A DNA stretch of 64,000 nt from Melanocharis versteri. Its lineage: Eukaryota > Chordata > Aves > Passeriformes > Melanocharitidae. The translations under genes were made by a program, and so were the position numbers. The notes under the pieces are model-generated. The model did no database searches. It saw only the letters and a list, made by a program, of their open reading frames with translations, and was not told the origin of the DNA. The stretch spans positions 315,373 to 379,372 of the forward strand of contig VZTG01006671.1 of NCBI GenBank assembly GCA_013397845.1, read 5' to 3'. Positions within the stretch are counted from its first letter, which is position 1; each line of letters begins with the position of its first letter. This document shows positions 46,271 through 60,429 of the stretch, piece after piece.

Positions 46271-47412
46271 AATTGTAGCTGACATCCTGGCTGGAGTCAA
46301 GGGAGTGAAAAAAAAAATGGAAAAGAAAATGAGAAAAGAAGAGCGAAGAAATGAATGTGTCTGTGAATATGGATAAGAAACCCAGGGAAATCTCTATGTG
46401 TCTTATAGTCTGGAATAAAAATCAGGGTGTCAGGGTGAGGGAGTCAGCATTTTTCCTTATGATTTTAGCAACACATTGGACTAATTAAATGAGAGAACTG
46501 TCCTAGTTGGCTTCGCTTCTGCTCAAACACATCACACCTGGCTCTGCACTGTTTGTCAGCCGTGCACAGTGAGAGTTTAGGGACCAGAACTGAGAAAAAG
46601 GGGATTAAAGAGCAGGTTGGCACTTGGGCTTTGCTGGCAGTGGCCTGTCACGGAGCTGGGACAGGCAGGGCTCCTGCACCGAGGCGCCTCCAGAGGGAGG
46701 ACACAGAGGGGCTGTGTCAGGTTCCGCGCCGCGCAACGTTTGTATTTATTTATGCGCCACGCTTAAATTCTTTATTTATTCTGCATGTGAGCGTGGACTT
46801 AATGCTCGGCTCCAGGCAGTCCTGTGTTTATCCACAGGGCTGCAAAGGTTCAGACTGACAATAGGTTTTAGCCCCGAGTGACAAGGCCACCTCTAAGTCT
46901 GCCGCCACAGCGCCTGGCTGCTCACTGGGACACTGAGGAGCTGCCGGCGCTTTGGCTGACAGGATATTTACTCCCAGAAGCAACACTGAGGCCACTGAGT
47001 CCATGCCCAGGGGCCAGGACCCTTCTCTGGTCCCCTGTGGCTCCCAAAGCACGAGGTGCAGAGGCTGAGATGGTGCAAGGAGTGGCCCTGAGCTGCTGTT
47101 TGTCAGCAGAAGGGAGTTGGCCGTGTGGGATGGAGTTAATGGGACATCTGCACATCGCTCCCTTCCCTGGCCTCTGCTTAAAGCTCCTTCTATTCTCAGC
47201 GACAAAACAGCCCCTGAGGGGCAGATGCCACCAAGTGCAGCAAGGGAATACCCCTGTGGATGCTCTGGCTCCTGTTCTGCGCCGGACAAAAAAGGCAGGA
47301 AACCAAAATACCCTGTCCCAGTGCCATGTCCATGCCCTTGGCCCCATTCTCACACCACACGGAGCACAGAAGCCCCGGGGAGCCAGTGTGTCACCATTGT
47401 TCATTGTTAGAG

Positions 47413-47428
47413 GCTTCAGATCTGAAGC
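47413..47428. other. Perfect 16-bp palindrome
   Basis: GCTTCAGATCTGAAGC is a perfect palindrome with no spacer. Length is at the edge of chance expectation in 64 kb. It may be a dyad binding site, but no context supports this. Confidence 0.45.
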
Positions 47429-48959
47429 AGTGAGTGGGGAGCCAACATCCCACTCCAGTTTTCAGAAACCATCCAGTTGCCTCTTTGTTTGCGGGCAAAC
47501 AGGGGGGATAACAAAGGGCGCTGCTGAAATCCAGCAGTGTGGCAAGATCTGTGTGTAATAGTTGCAGAGCCAGTTGAAAAGGAGGAAAATAGGGTTTTAT
47601 GAAGAAAAATTGCAGATCTTCGTGTTGCTTCTGTTTCCCAGGGTGGTACCATAGTTGAAGGTGTGCCCTGGAGGGGTTCTCATGGCTGCCCTGCATATTG
47701 CAGAATTCAGGGAGATACTGGGAAGATGTCAAAGGAAAAGGAAAAATAGAATCCCACAGACAAACAGCCTGTCAGTGCCTTCAGTGGTGAAAGGAAGGTG
47801 GGGCAGGAATGAAAAAGGAACAGCCATCAATTAAGGAAAGGAGGAAAAAGCTTGTAACACTTCAATTTTCCAAAACCCAAAGCTTATGTAAACCCTACTC
47901 TGTTTTTCGTTTAAAGTCCTTCTGTGTGAAAGAAAAGATCTAATGATTGGAAATGATGCTTTTGGACTGAATGTTTTATTTTTGGGAAACCTGCTTTTTC
48001 AGTAACAAATCCTGTCACATAAAATATTCCAAAATGCTGGAGGTGTTTGTGTGCAGTGCTGTAACTAACGAAGGTGATTCTCAGATCAGACAGATGTTTC
48101 TGCATGATTTCACCTGCTCTGAGGACAGTCTGACACCTCCTTTCCTTACAAACTCAATCCCATGAAAGGCTGGCATGTTTTGCCTGGGATAGCCACCAAA
48201 TCCAAGCCCTTTCACACTAAGGAGGGGGTCAGCAGGAGATGACAGCTGAAATATGGTGCTTCTGCTCACATGGTACCACATCTTTCCGTGTGAGCAGCCA
48301 GGAACTCCAGATGTGGCTGGGAGCAGCACTTTCTGCAGGACACGACAAACACATGGCTGTGCCCATCCCTGCTCCACAGGGAACCGGAGCCCCAGCCAAA
48401 CGTGAGACCTTGGATGTGACATTTCCAAACCAGGATTGATGGGCAGGACACAAACGTTACCTGTGGGGGTGAAGTCCTCCACCAGGGCGTGCAGAAAAAT
48501 CTCTTTGCTTTCAGTCCACTGCACGCCTGTCCCCTCTCATCCCTCTGATCCAGGTGCTCCTTTTCATGCTGCTGCGAGAGGTTAATATTGCTGACAGGAA
48601 TCAATAATCTGAGACGTGGAGCTCGTTTCTTGGCAAATCAATGCAGAGGAAGTAAACAGTGCCTGTTTGTTTTGACTTTCTTCCCTCGTTAAATCTGGTT
48701 TATTTTACTAGATGGTCTTTCGATTTCATTAATTAAAATACGGCTGGATAGGGAATGAGAACGAAGACAAAGGACTTACGATTGATATATACAAAAAGGG
48801 AGGAATATCCTTTGGATTCCTGTTGCCACTAAGGAAGTTGTAAGAGGTAATGTAGATCTTCATCTCTTGGCTCTGCAGCTGAAGGGAGGAGAGGATGGTA
48901 ATTTTAGCTCTCCGTGGTGCTTTGCTAGAATTCAGGGTTGAGATTCAAGGTCTTTGAAA

Positions 48960-49060
48960 AAGCTGGGTTAATTAATGATAAATAAAACATGGTGAAGATA
49001 AGATATAGCAAAATAAAGCAGACTAAAGCAAAAATATATATTCCAAATCAATTGTTACAA
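48960..49060. promoter_or_regulatory. Candidate AT-rich regulatory stretch
   Basis: It contains TTAATTAATGATAAATAAAA (homeodomain- and forkhead-like words) and AGATAAGA (48996-49003, a good GATA-factor core) within a repeat-free AT-rich stretch. This is a motif impression only. Confidence 0.15.
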
Positions 49061-49799
49061 AAGCATCCACTATGTTTTAGTGTATCTGCTGTTTTTTAGC
49101 AGAACATTTGGGAATAGGGGTTTTTGTCTCTTCATATTTCAGCAAATATTAATAAGTAGTTGTACTATCAGTGTGCAGACTCTTTTCAAATTGGTTGCAC
49201 AGATTTTCCTTAATGCTTTCACCAAAATTTCTCCTCTGTGCTGTTGCACTGTCAAGACAATTCACCCAACTCATACCCTACTTGCTATGCCTGAAATGAG
49301 ATCAAGTAGCTGTGACACTTGCAGCTGGAATAGTAAATGTATCAAAAAATTACAGCTTGAGAAAGACAAATTCTACTTCAAAGTCAAGTCTTGGACCTCA
49401 AAATGATGGATGGTGGCCATTGGAAAGAATGTAAAAGGCAAGATGCAATATTTCACAATTTTGAAAAATGAAACACTTGGGAAGTGTCGAAGTATTTATT
49501 CAGAACTTTGCATAGGAATTATTTTAACTTTCATTGATTTGTTTAGTCTTGCAATTCACATTTATTTTAAAACAGGTGCTAAATAACTGTCTTTTCTTTA
49601 TAGGTTTCCTTTTGGGCTGAAAAACATACCTCATTCAACGTAAATCTACACCTTTTTGAGGCAGTCAAATGCTTTCAGTTGACTCAGGTTTATTGCTGGG
49701 CAGAAGCAAAATCTCCGTTTTGGTTCGGCTTGAACCAAATTTCAGATTATTTCTTGTGTTGTTGTTGGCAGGAGAAAATCAGCTGGCTCGTTCTAGGCT

Positions 49800-49852
49800 G
49801 ACACCCATGATTGGAGGAGTAATTAAGCCCTTTGCAGTAATTGGATTATGAA
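49800..49852. promoter_or_regulatory. Candidate homeodomain-factor binding cluster
   Basis: TAATTGGATTA (49838-49848) is an exact paired-class homeodomain palindrome of the TAAT-N3-ATTA form. Thirteen bases to its left is TAATTA (49820-49825), and further left ATGATTGG (a PBX/CCAAT-like word). The spacing and density are suggestive, but the identity of any factor, and function, are inference. Confidence 0.25.
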
Positions 49853-51057
49853 GGAATTGGGCTGGTGGCTGCCAGGCTTCCCACCAGAGCCTCTGCAAGG
49901 GCAGCCCAGCGAGGCCACAGCACCCAAAAAACCAGGGGCGTCCCCAGGTAGTGTGGCTAGGAGACCAAACCTATTTCTGCTGGCTTCAGAACTAAAAACA
50001 TTCAACTTTCTGCCCGTATTCTCTGATTTGCACAATCCGTAGGAAACTTTCATTTTTGCTCCAGGAAGGAAATTGTTTCCTGCCCTCCCCAAAATACGAA
50101 TTCTGCTTTTTGCTGGCTTTCCTCAAGCACTGGCCTTCAGCATGTCCATGGGCTTACCTGAACTTGAGGAGAAACATTATCAAGGGCTTATGAGCACCAT
50201 GCAGCTCACAACAGCTGGCTCTCCGTGTGTTTCCATGACAAGAAAGGGTTTTTGTGACCTCAGATCACTTGGGAACCAGCTGAATTCGCAAATCTTGTTT
50301 TTTTTCTTCCCCTCTACACGATGAGATTGCTAGACAAGCAGGCAGGCTTCTGGAGTGTTTTTCCAACTCAAGGTTTCCTACTGGGTGCCATTAAGTGGCA
50401 GGTAAAACGTGGTGGTGGTTGGGTGATGCACAGCACGGATGTTTTGTTTGCTACCTCACTGTGATAATTTATGCTTTGCTGGGACGTCCTGTGAAACTGA
50501 AGGCCGTAAACATGTGTTATAAATTGCCCGAAAATGAGAGGAAACTTAACTTTCCTTATAAAAAGACTAAGGGCTGTAATTTATTACTGCAAACAAGAAT
50601 GAGAGGACAAAAAAAAAATCAATTAAAAAAGAAAACGTCAAGCTCTTTTTACTCAGAATTTGAAAGGACCTGAAGTCGATTGTTTCCTCCCGTGGAAGGT
50701 CTGGTTTCTATCAGCCAGGCAGAAGGGCTTTTGTTTCTAGCAGTCAAATCAACAGGCCAGTAAGACTAGCTTTGAACTGCAATTTGTCTTTACATATTTC
50801 GAAAATGTTCTCTCGATGTGTTTACACGTTGGCTGGGGCACTTCTGCTGCAGTCAGCTTTTTCTGGGACGATTAATCAAACGATCAAGTCTCTGATTAAT
50901 CAAAGTCCCTCCTGACAACTCCTTTCTTTCAATCACCTGCTGAGTCTCTACTAAAACCCAAACAAGCAAATGATTAAACTCTTTTTTTTTTTTAATGGGG
51001 AAGAATGAAAGAAAGAAATTAAAAAGAAGGCGGTGTGTCTTGCAGATTTGGCACTTT

Positions 51058-51075
51058 TCGAGGTACATACCTCGA
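51058..51075. other. Short perfect hairpin
   Basis: TCGAGGT and ACCTCGA flank the loop ACAT. The arms are 7 bp and include CpG. Probably chance. Confidence 0.4.
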
Positions 51076-54000
51076 GGAGAGAGAGATCTTGGACTACATT
51101 TGTGATGCAAACTGGAACCTTTGGCTACCAAATGCAGGATGTGGTGTATCCTGTTCAAAGAGGCACATATTTTGCATGTTTTTGTTGGCTCCTCTCAATC
51201 AAAGCATGCTGTGATTCAGCTACACTAAAAATTAACAATCTATGTTATAGCCATGTATTACATTACTCTCCCCCCGCTTTTTTTTTTTTGGAAAAATCTT
51301 TTCCAGAGAGACATCTCCTAAAGAGAAGGGAAGGTAGGTAACAAAAACCTTGCAAATGTTTTCATAATAATTATTCGATGGCAATCAAATCATGCCACTT
51401 TAAAAGATCAGCTGAGCTATCTATAAATATTTTCTCATCTCTGCAGAGCAGTACAAACTCCTAATAAAATGCATCTGTTTCCATTTCTGGAGTAAATTTG
51501 AGGTGGATTTTTATGTCAATGGCTCTTCACTGTCACTGCAAATAGCAAAGAAGAGGAGAAAGAGTTAAAATAGGAGATGCTGTCCCACAGCAACTTGGTA
51601 TTTGTGTGAAACTGGTTTTAGGGATTTTCTTAAGGAGAGAAAACAGACTGCACTGGATGAGTTGATTGTGAGTAGAGCTGTCAAAATCAAAGACTGAAAT
51701 CTGAGTGATGGGCAGTGTCATCTGAGTCTGCTGGCAGCTGAATTAAGGCTCTGAGCACTGTCTTCTTTTTGTCTTCTAGGATTTTAGACTCTTTATTAGC
51801 AGCCATTCTTTGCATCTATCCTTCGGAGGTATTTTATAAACCAGTGAGGTGCTACAGAGGTGACACCTAAATACAATTCACTTCCTTTACAGATAAAACC
51901 AAACTGAACTACCAAGGAACTAAACAACTCAGCTGTGTCCAAGATCCAAGGAGGGAGAGGCTCCTGGCCTCTGCCAAGACTGGTCACGTCCCCAGCCTGC
52001 TCCTCTGACCAGGGAATCGTGGTTATTCCCTTCAGGCCAATGGCACCTGCTTCTGAAAATTGGATTAGAGGGTTGCCTTGCTGTGAGTACACATAAAACA
52101 CCTCTGAGTTAACTGGCAGAACTCAGCTATTTTTTGCATACTCTGTTTCAGCATCACTGGTAAATCTCCAGATTTCCTGCTATTCTATATTCCTGATGTA
52201 CAACTCCTTCTGTCAGCCCACAGTTTTGTTCCCCTGCCACACCTATTTCTAACTCACTAATTACTCTTGTTACACGCTGATGAACCAAATAGTTTTTTTC
52301 CTTTCCCCAGGGTGACAATTAAAAAGCAAGATTGCCTTTATTAGCTGAAGTGGCCTTAGGAAAGGATCTTGTCCAACACATCTAATGACATCTCCTTAGC
52401 ATTTCATTTTCAGCGGGTATTTCCAAAGAAACTCCATTTTGTTTCAGGCAGAACTTTTTATTTCAGATAATGCTGTTTGCAGGCTTCATAAAAAATCAAC
52501 ATTGTGTTCATTCTTCCAGTTGCAAACCCCCCCTCAAAACCAAGACCAAGCAAACATATTTTTCTCCCTGCTTGCATTTCTTTTGTTCTGTTTTCAATAA
52601 CCTGTGCCTGGCATCTTGGGCATTTATCACCCTGGAGAGGACTGGACATGAAAAACCCAACACAGCAGCACAAAAAATAAAAAGAAAAAAAAAAAAGCCA
52701 AAATATCAATCTTAGAGAAACGATGTTCTGAGGAGTGAAATAGCATAAAGGAGTCTCTTGGTTGTACTGGTGAAAGAAGCAATTGCATGTTGAGTTGTGG
52801 GTACAGAAGTACAATAATGTCTTAAAAATAACACATCTCTTCTGAACTTCATCATGGAGAAGACTCCTGATGGTTGACAGGTTCATGAAAACAGTTACAA
52901 TTTTCTTCTAGATGGATGTTTCTGGCTGTACACCTAAACCTTAATTTTAGCAGGTGATGAGATCTCAGTCAACTACACTGAACTCAGAAAAAATATGGAG
53001 AGAAAGAGACATACAAGCTAATGCCACTAATAGCCTGCCACATTTAAAATATTGAGCAGCCCTTTCTCATTCTGTAAAGTTTAAATATTTAAACAAATGG
53101 GGAAAATTCATCTTATTCTTGGCACAGGTCTTATCCATTTTATTACTCAGTATCTCCAAATATGCTGAGATGCCAAGTAATTTCCAGTTTTTATCAAATT
53201 TTAACTTTGGAGCACGACTCTGGGATACTGTGTTCAGAAGTGCGTGGAGCTTTTGAAGCCGAATTTCCTTGGATTTAATATATCCCTTTCAGAACTTTGC
53301 CTTTAGATGGAAATTCATTCTGAGCCAGTAATATTATATGTTATTTCTAAAACTCCGAAGTTTATAAAGCACATAATGAAATTTAAGTCTTTAGCCCAGG
53401 TGGAATCACGAATTAGCGTTGAGTTCTCTGCAAACAGCAGGGCTGGTTGTCTTTTTTGTGGCTTTGCATAATTTTGGAAAAACCATGGACTGTGGCATAA
53501 AACAGCTGCAGAGCCGTGACGGTCACCAAGCAGTCACCCTCTTTCCTGGGAAAGCAATCCTTCCTTGGCAGGGGGAAGATACTTGTGCTGGAAGTGTGGG
53601 AGAAAACTGACCGTGACCTGGAGATATTTCCTCAGAACCTTCATGGGTCATGTCTATCTGTACACGAATAAACGATTCCTTTTGATGTGGTTATTATCTG
53701 GACTGTAGCAATGGCACAGCATTAATCACAACAAGTGATAGAGAGGGTTTTTTAAACCATTAAGATCGCCATTCTTTAGTTATGACATTTGCCATCTCAA
53801 ATCCTCAGGCCAGTTCCGTACTCAGCCAGATTTATCTGATTCCAAATTACCAAATAGCTTAAATTAAACTCAGCATGCTGAAACAGCCACTCCTGCTGTT
53901 TTCCCTGGTGCAGGACAATGCGAGTTTTCCTATAGTTTCTTTTGCAACATATTTATTCTGCAGGATATTTTAATCACCAGCTCGATGCTTGACAAAGCTG

Positions 54001-54942
54001 TTGAACATAAGAACCTAAAGTGAACTAACTCCATCCTAGGTGATAAGGACAATGAGAGAAAAAAGTCACAGTGGGAAGAATTAATCTGTTACTACTTTCT
54101 TGGTTTGCCTGCATTATATCCAAGAAGCAGTGCTGGGGAACATCATCTGAATGTCCAGGAATTAGAGCAGATGCGTGGTCACAGCTTGTGTCAACCTGTG
54201 CCTGTCCACATGGACTTTTCTGGTTGTTAGAGCAGGTGGGGGAGGCACTGGAGTGCAGGCATTGCCCACTGGGCAGCCCCCAGTAGCTCCATCACCTCTT
54301 AAGTGTGTTTTCTCAGCGCTGCTCCTCTGTGTTTCAGGTGGGTCTTGCTTGCCAGAAGGAAAATTCTGTTTATGTAGCATGTTATGGAGGTGACACGCTC
54401 TTTGCCCCTGTTAGGAAAAGTTTGCTTTTCCCCCTGAATCTAAACCAAAAGTCGCACCCGGTGAAAGAATACAAATGCTCTTTTTATTTGGGAAAACACA
54501 TAGCAGCAGTCAGTCACTTTCCCAGGCCAGTTGCAGGTAGAACTGGGGTCCAAATTGGCACAGCAGGGAAGCAAGCAGGAATTTCAGCTAAACTGTGACT
54601 AATGGACACTGTGCCATGGGACATCTCAGCTGCCGAGCCCCAGAGCATGTTTTGATCAAGGAGATGAATTTGAGCAGAGCAAGGCTTCAGGTGCGACTGC
54701 TCAGGAGCAAAAGCCAAGAGTCAGCACTTTCTGGCTTATCTGACAGGCAGGCACTTGGCCTTAGTGCTTATTGGTGCAAGCAAAGTGTGTTTCATACCTA
54801 TTAGCTGCTTTTCCTTCCAGGAATTGACTTGTCCTGGAAGCCCTGCCAAGTGGTTTATATGCAAGCCCATCACTGATGAGCAGCTCACGCCGCCTGCTAA
54901 GCCACAGCTGAGTCCAGCCTGCTTTATATTCCCTTTTCACAC

Positions 54943-54970
54943 GAGAGAGAGAGAGAGCGAGAGAGCGAGC
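54943..54970. repeat. (GA)n microsatellite
   Basis: An interrupted GA run with two GCGA variants, about 28 bases. It sits at the edge of a locally GC-rich stretch. Confidence 0.85.
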
Positions 54971-57900
54971 ACCAGGATTTCGTGAGCCCGCAGCAAAAAA
55001 ACTGAAACAATGGAAGTGTTCAGCGCTGTTTCCTTTGGAGATGCTCGGCGCTGATTAGATCTCCTGCACAGCAGGTATCCACCTAGCAAAGAGCTTAGCA
55101 AGAGCTGCCTCGGAGCACCAGGGCAGCCCTGCAACGTGAAGGGATTTTTAATTCCATCCGTCACACACGGCTTCTTGCAAGGCTTCCAAAAATCACATAA
55201 CCCCGTGCCCAGGCCCGGCTCTGAGAGCGAAGGCCTTTTGTTTATTGTCTTTGGGCCTGGTGTGGCTGCAGCTGTGCTGGTGGCAGCACCAGCCCCTCTG
55301 ACAGACCCCCTCGGCAGGGGGAGCGGGGATGGGGCTCTTCCCACGTCCAGAGCTTCATTTTTCGGAGTGACGGTGGCAGAGGGCCCTGGGCCTCTCTCCC
55401 CTTTGCCTGAAGTGTCCTCTTGGAGCCTGCTGGTGGCCATGCCCTGTTTAATGTCCCCCTGGATGGGTTTTCCCTGCTGCCACCACCGAAGGGACCACTT
55501 GTCCTTCATGCCTGGACTATTAACTGTGATGACAGTTCTCATGGCCAAGGTCCTTCCTAAATCCCACAAACTGTTTCAGGGCATCAGGGAAGATCCCACA
55601 CCAATTGTGAGAGGTTTCTTTCAATGTCTCGGACTGTTACCACCCCTTTCTTTTTGCCTGTTACACATCTGCTGCTCCTCATGCCAGAACTTCTGCACTG
55701 CAGCAAGGTGGGTGCTTTCAGGTGGCAGGAGGGGTGAGAGGGAGGTAGAAAGCAGTGAATGACACTTGTGGACCTCCAGTCAGCCCCTTGCTGGAGTAAC
55801 AGCACAAATTAAATGCACAGTGCATAAAATAACAACTCAAATCCAGTCGGAGTCACACCTTTCCTCCAGCTACAAGCAAAAATACGAAGCTGAGAGTTTC
55901 TCTGAAATCCATACATGCTATCAGAGGTCTGAAAACAGCAGAAGGGAAAAGATTCTCTTTCCAGCGGATTGCTGGATCTGCAGCCCACGTCCCCTCGGTG
56001 AGCAGCTGGCGCGCGGCGGTGGCACACACACCGTGGAATGTCTCTGGCACAGGGGCCTTTTTCAGCTGATGTTTTCCTAGAAGGCCATGCCAGGAGACAT
56101 ATTTGTGTTTATTGCCAGGGCTGGGAGTTGCCCACAGGTGCTAATTATCGGCAGTTCCTCCTCCACAAGGGAGCCAGTGTGTGAGCCACCCTCCGCCCCG
56201 CCTGGGAGTCACTATCGCGTTCCTGGCCCTTCCCTGCAGCTGGGAATGAGCTGTTTGGGTTGGACTTGGTGGCACAGATGGTGCCACCTGTGGCAGGCTC
56301 TGCCAGCAGGACGGATCCCAGGCAGCTGGGAGGTCATTCGTGGCAGGGGGAAGCCAAAATCCATTTGCACTTACACCCGACTCCCCAGGCTGACAAACAC
56401 CCTTGGCTGCTCCCACGCCCTGCCTTGGGGCTGATGGGCTTGTAGACCACTGAGGAGGCCCGTTCAGCCCTGAACATGGCCCAGTCTAATTTTGGGAGAA
56501 AAAAATCATTCAGCACCCTCCCGAAAAACAGAGCAGCCTGATTTCCAAGGTTTCACAGTGCCTTACCCATGACAGTATCTCCTGTCCCATGAGAGGGTCA
56601 CCAGAGAGACTGAGCCCTCCCCAGATGAACATTTATTTCCTGCAGGGATTTTCTCTGGCAGCACCAATTGTGCCAGACTCGGTGATGGCAGGTAGGTTTT
56701 ACACATAAGTGATGAAATCCAGAGTGTAAAGTGGGATTTTTCACTCCTGATGGCTATCGGATAAAGAAAAACGACTTCTGGCTTTCTTCTGCCCTCTCTG
56801 TTCCCAAACAAGAAGCATTTATTATGCATTTTTTAATTAAGATTTAGGCTGATAAAGCAAAATTGCTGCCTCACCCTGTACTGCCTTTGTTGAAAAGACA
56901 GCTGAACACAATTACTAAATGAAAACTTTTGCCTTGACGATCTATTCTTCATTTTTTAACTGTGTTCTTTCCTGATGTCCAATAAAGTAATAGAATGTAA
57001 ATCACAGCAGCCAAAAGGCTCAGGGCGAGATTCCCTGACAGGTGGCCTTGGAGCAGGCAGGGATTTGGGAAGATTCCTGCAGTGTGACTAAAATTGTCCC
57101 ATTCTGACTTCGTCAAATTTATGTGAAAAAGAAAATCACGGGGTCTTTGCACCTGAAGCTATAAAGAGGCTCATGCTCCCTTGAAGCAGAGCCAGCACTT
57201 ATTTGAAATTTGGTCCACCTCAGGGATCTTCGTTTGAACTGAATAATAGAAGCCAAATTGAGGCAAATTCACCACGTGTCGGGGTGGATATGAAAGGCTT
57301 GTGTTGAGTTTTTTCATATGTTTGGTGTGGTTGTTTCTACTCTGTGTTGGTATGACCCTGACCCCAGTCAGGAGATCCACAGCCATATAGTTGTGTTTAA
57401 AAAAATGACAAACCCATGTATTTTCCAAGAAAATTCTCTAATTTGCTGGATTTTTTTCCGGCTTCCTTTGGGAAGAGGAGTTGAGTTCAGAAGGAAATCT
57501 AAATTTGAAAGTTTGTGTAAAACATATTTAAGGGCTTTTTGTTTTCAAACAATATCATTCCCAAGAAATATTAAAAAGAAATACATATCTTTCTTTCTTG
57601 TTTATTTTTTTGTAATTTTTAGATCAACACCCGTCATTTTCATTAGTGCTCTATGACCCAGTTCATCACTAACATGCTGAAAATTAAACATCCACTGAAG
57701 TACTTCACTAAATCAGGGATTGGAGCTCCCTAATGACAAGTACATGCACACTCCACCAGCCAGCCATAAGATTTTTTTTGCATCTATTTATGTCCTTTTT
57801 TCCTCCAGTGCAGAAAACGATGCCAAGATGCATTTTGCACCGGCCTACCGCACACTGAGATTTCCCCTGCTCCCAGACCCCTGACAGAGAGCACTTTTGC

Positions 57901-60429
57901 TTTCATTTATTACTTTAATATAACTTTTTTTCCCCTTCTGTGTTTCGCAACATTGAGCAACTTCCCGCTGGCTGGGATCGCCAGGGCCTGTTTGGCATCG
58001 CGGTGGAGGAATCCCAGGCATGCTCCACCAGCCCCCTCCTGACCTGTGGGCAGGCTTCGGGCAGCCACTCTCACCTCTTCCCCTAACTTTTTTTCGGATA
58101 AGAGCTGGGTGAAGCCCAGTTTTTCCATCTCACAACGGCACTTTGTGATCGCAGGGTTGTTTTTCCCTCTCCGTCTCGCCGTGAACCAATAGGTCCCGTT
58201 CGAAATGAATGAGTGGGAGAGAGAAAGGAGGAGAACAAATACCTTACAGTCCCCTGGTGAGGGAAGTGCTCGGGCTGCCAGCTCTCTAGGCTCCATTCCC
58301 AGATCTAAAGGCTGTGCCTTTCACATCCCAGCTGGCCTCCCCACCCCAGGACGCAGGATGCTCTGGGCTGGGCTGAGCACATCCTCCCTTTCTGTGCACG
58401 ACCGAAAATTCCTCTTTGCAAAAAAGAAGTGGGAGCAAACCCATCGTGTTCCTCCAAACAGTTTCCATCTCAATGCATTGGTATTTTTCCACTTCCAAAA
58501 GCATTTCATGAGAGCTTTCCAGCCTGTTCCCTCCTGTGGCCTTTAAAAGCCATGTCAGTCACCAGAGCTGTTTCAGTAGCTGGTCCCATCGGAGTGGGTT
58601 CAACTCTATTGATTCCAATGGCACCTAATTTGTATGGATGAGTGTTTTCATGTCTACAGATATGTGTAATGGTTTGGAAGACATTTATGTGCCTGATATA
58701 ATTAAACCCAGTGGTTTTATATGCCTTCATATTGGCATAGTGGAGATGTTATGAGAATACCAGCTCTTTCCTTATGGAAAAGTCTTACAGAATTTAATAA
58801 GAAAACAATAACCATTCTTAGGCTTTGGAGCATTTTGAATAGGATTTAAAACCGAATTACATCATTGCAATTCTATAGAATGTCTTAAAAAGTCTTTGCA
58901 AGAGGGGATCACTCTCTATCAAATTTTAAAGATTACACAGCCATTTCCATAGATTATTTCATTTCTCTCCAATTCTACTGGTTGCACTCCTATTAATTTC
59001 TGTGGGGTTTCCCCATATGGCACATATTATTTTGGCCATAAAACTACTCCCTGAGGCAAAACAGGCCATGAAAGACACACAGCCTCAGTTCAGCCCAATG
59101 AAATCCCATTAGCTTCCAGAAAGACTGAGTCAGGTTTGCAAAATGACTTTGTGTCCCTGTTCCATACATGTACTCCAGCGCTGTGCACACAAATGTTCCC
59201 TGCCCTGTGGAGGGCACAGTCTTCAGTCCCAAATCTGAGATGGTTGAGTTCTTGTGCGTGGTTTAGGAGTGCCAGAGCCTGTCACACTTAGTGGCATATT
59301 GAAGAGATTAGTAGTGTGATCGATTAAAACATTTTAAATTTTTATCAGCTTTTTCTCCCCAGCTTCCCCTCCTCCGTGCTGTCCCCCTGCCCCCTCCTCC
59401 CAGCAGTGTTTATGATGTGTTATGAGCCACCACGTGCTCCCCTCCTCCTGCCTGCAGGGCCAGTGCTGGATCAGCCTTGGGCTCCTTGGGGCTTCCCCTG
59501 TGTCCCTGTGGCTGTGCCCACCCATGCTCAGCCACCCTCCATCCACACCCGTGCCCCGTGGAGGTCAAATAACCCCCCCCGACCATCAGCCCTGGCCAGG
59601 AGCAGCCTGGCTTCTCCACTCAGGAGAAGCTGCTCTCCAAAGAGCTGCAAGCAGGTCTGAACCTCACGGGCTCGTGTGTCTTCCCTGTGCTTTGGGACAC
59701 CAGGAGTGCTCTTTCCTGCTTGCTGCCGATGTGCTGTGCTAGGTGGGTGGGATGCTTTTCAGCTTTCACCTTACCATTGACCTTATGATTTATTTTGATT
59801 AACCTAAGCCTACTGAATTCCAACCCTTCTTGTAGAGCCCGGTGCAACCTGCAGCATAACCCCAGGCCTAATTCGGGTAAGCACAACGTACGGCTTCGCT
59901 TACGTTCGTTTTGCAGTGATTTATTTTTTCTTCTCATACCCTTATGAAAGTGGACACCACCCGTGGATGGTGGGGTCAGACTTCACCTTCTCCTGCATGT
60001 GCTTAAGTAAGCAAATGTCTTTGAGGCAGCTTCAAAGCAGCGGATTGAGAGCAGGGCAGATTTTTAGCCCTGGAATGAACAGCTTGGCATGTTGAGATTG
60101 AACCCCAGCACGGTGCTGGATGTGTGGGTGTCTTGGACGTAGCAGGGTGTAATACTAGCCCAGAAGAAAGCATGATTCTGGCATAGGTTGGTACAGCTGC
60201 ACTTTTGCCAGCGGACTGATTTTGATTTCCAGAGAAGGAGACCTAGTCCTTAATTTGTCATCTGAGGTTTCAAAGTTATCCAGTGTGGGGTGTAGAATGT
60301 CTCAACCTGATTATGTTGCACGAAGAGTGGCCAGACCCTTCATTTCGAGGAAGCTACACCATTTTCCTCCAGGAGAGCATCTGATCCCTTGAAGCTCAGC
60401 TAGAAATCACTTAACAGTGGGAATTTACT
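54971..60429. other. Unique non-coding sequence
   Basis: No gene is recognised. The GC-rich interval at 54.97-55.76 kb carries open frames of about 210 codons on both strands that overlap each other. Neither has a recognisable domain, and this pattern is typical of GC-rich DNA with few stops. An AT-rich repeat-free stretch at 58.66-59.06 kb follows. Phrases near 58.6 kb (TATTGATTCCAATGGCACC) and 59.09 kb (CCAATGAAATCCCATTAGC) recall the old 'attgacttcaatgg' repeat motif, but are too short to assign. Confidence 0.5.

Larger units (their letters stand above)
46271..54942. other. Unique non-coding sequence
   Basis: No gene is recognised. A GC-richer interval at about 46.6-47.45 kb carries open frames on both strands, the longest 226 codons on plus at 46878-47558, but without domains or a consistent codon pattern. 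From 48.6 to 54 kb the sequence is AT-rich and repeat-poor with two motif-rich stretches at about 49.0 and 49.8 kb. Poly-T and poly-A runs occur near 50.99, 51.28 and 52.69 kb. Confidence 0.55.

Noticed and set aside
46878..47558. Plus-strand open frame of 226 codons, with a 160-codon antisense frame
   Set aside because: Local GC richness explains the lack of stops. No domain, and the peptide looks random.
54937..55762. Overlapping open frames of about 210 codons on both strands
   Set aside because: Fully overlapping antisense frames in GC-rich DNA with no recognisable domain or splice logic.
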